Position numbers and translations under genes: made by a program
Shown: one piece after another, positions 5,890-6,250 of the stretch
How the letters are laid out: every line of letters begins with the position of its first letter
Numbering within the stretch: the first letter of the stretch is position 1
The notes under the pieces: generated by a model
Told to the model about the DNA's origin: nothing
What the model saw: only the letters and a program-made list of their open reading frames with translations
The model's database searches: none
Assembly: GCA_021155145.1 (NCBI GenBank)
Contig: JAJNPX010000390.1
Coordinates: 1 to 6,250, forward strand
Direction of reading: 5' to 3'
Source of the DNA: Acidisarcina sp.
GTDB lineage: Bacteria; Acidobacteriota; Blastocatellia; Pyrinomonadales; Pyrinomonadaceae
Length of the DNA: 6,250 bases

Positions 5890-6250
5890 CTAACTCCTGA
5901 ATGGTATCAAAGCGCGGATTCGCACGTCTCGCAGATAAAGGCCGAGCCATAAAAGAACGCCAAGATACACCGGAAATAGCTGGTGTGTAAAGAGCGGGCT
6001 GCCGACCCTAACGTGCGTTGCGACCGCTCCGCCAAGATAGCCGGTAAGCAGGATCGCGCCGAGCACGGATGTTTTGGGGAAAACATAAAGCAGTGTCGAA
6101 ACGAGCAGTACGATACCCAACGGCAGTATCACGCCCTCCGCGTATCCCAGCTCAAGTGTCCCGTTGACCACCGGTTCTGGTCTTGCGAACTTGCCGATAC
6201 TGTCCATCAAAAGGAAAAGGGCAGGGATGCCGCTGACAATTATTCCCGCC
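5890..6250 (-). CDS. DoxX-like (DoxX_2 type) membrane protein, 5' end outside window
   Basis: The frame is open to the right edge, and 119 complete codons are visible, ending at TAG (5890-5892). Reading in from the edge gives AGIIVSGIPALFLLMDSIGK, whose LFLLMDSIGKF segment is continuous with the family, so the true start lies beyond 6250 and an internal TTG/ATG near 6205-6210 is not the start. Further features are KFARPEPVVNGTLELGY, ILPLGIVLLVSTLLYVFPKT (a membrane helix), and GAILLTGYLGGAVATHVRVG, followed by a last helix and a basic tail ending IPFRS. About four membrane helices in total would match DoxX_2 proteins, which are small integral membrane proteins of unproven function. Probably only a short N-terminal piece is missing. 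It is the first visible gene of the operon with AHSA1, DoxX and DUF1428. Confidence 0.9.
   Translation of the reverse strand, partial: AGIIVSGIPALFLLMDSIGKFARPEPVVNGTLELGYAEGVILPLGIVLLVSTLLYVFPKTSVLGAILLTGYLGGAVATHVRVGSPLFTHQLFPVYLGVLLWLGLYLRDVRIRALIPFRS
5894..5898 (-). promoter_or_regulatory. Shine-Dalgarno of the AHSA1-like gene
   Basis: The minus strand reads AGGAG seven bases before the ATG at 5886. It overlaps the last codons of the upstream DoxX-like gene (its stop is at 5890-5892). This fixes the AHSA1 start and supports translation from a shared transcript. Confidence 0.8.

Noticed and set aside
5890..6210. DoxX-like gene starting at the TTG at 6210
   Set aside because: The frame continues to the edge with family-like hydrophobic sequence, so the start lies outside the window.

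Overview
The window carries seven recognisable protein genes, one probable small acidic-protein gene and one block of short tandem repeats. All recognisable genes lie on the minus strand, and only the small acidic ORF is on the plus strand. Coding regions are moderately GC-rich, and the repeat block is strongly AT-rich. Only one start codon has a clear Shine-Dalgarno sequence. The gene families (secreted S9 peptidase, UXS-type sugar-nucleotide enzyme, DoxX/AHSA1/DUF1428 set, MATE pump) and the AT-rich heptamer repeats would suit a soil or aquatic bacterium such as an Acidobacteriota (Blastocatellia-like) lineage. That placement is an impression from protein flavour, not a demonstration.

Layout from left to right: (1) 1-254, minus, the N-terminal 84 residues of a UDP-glucuronate decarboxylase-like SDR enzyme cut by the window edge. 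(2) 255-455, an AT-rich spacer almost entirely built of 7-bp units, with a left array and an oppositely oriented right array that runs into the stop codon of the next gene; a candidate promoter for the UXS gene sits inside it. (3) 452-2782, minus, a secreted S9 (DPP-IV/acylaminoacyl-peptidase type) serine peptidase with a complete Ser-Asp-His triad. (4) 2783-2818, a 36-bp divergent promoter spacer with overlapping -10-like sequences. (5) 2819-3004, plus, a 61-residue highly acidic ORF whose stop overlaps the stop of the MATE gene in a CTAG palindrome. (6) 3001-4482, minus, a MATE-family efflux transporter. (7) 4483-4643, a 161-bp spacer with a possible MATE promoter and two tiny coupled ORFs of doubtful meaning. 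(8) 4644-6250, minus, a compact four-gene cluster: DoxX-like membrane protein (5' end outside the window), AHSA1/SRPBCC protein, second DoxX-family protein, DUF1428 protein.

The four-gene cluster has gaps of 3, about 32 (or an overlap if a TTG start is used) and 2 bases, so it is very probably one operon transcribed from beyond the right edge. Such DoxX, AHSA1 and DUF1428 genes commonly occur together in bacteria, often as small accessory stress or detoxification sets, but their biochemical roles are not established. The MATE, S9 and UXS genes look like separate transcription units. The parts that ordinary annotation does not explain are the inverted heptamer arrays and the small acidic ORF squeezed between two convergent/divergent neighbours.
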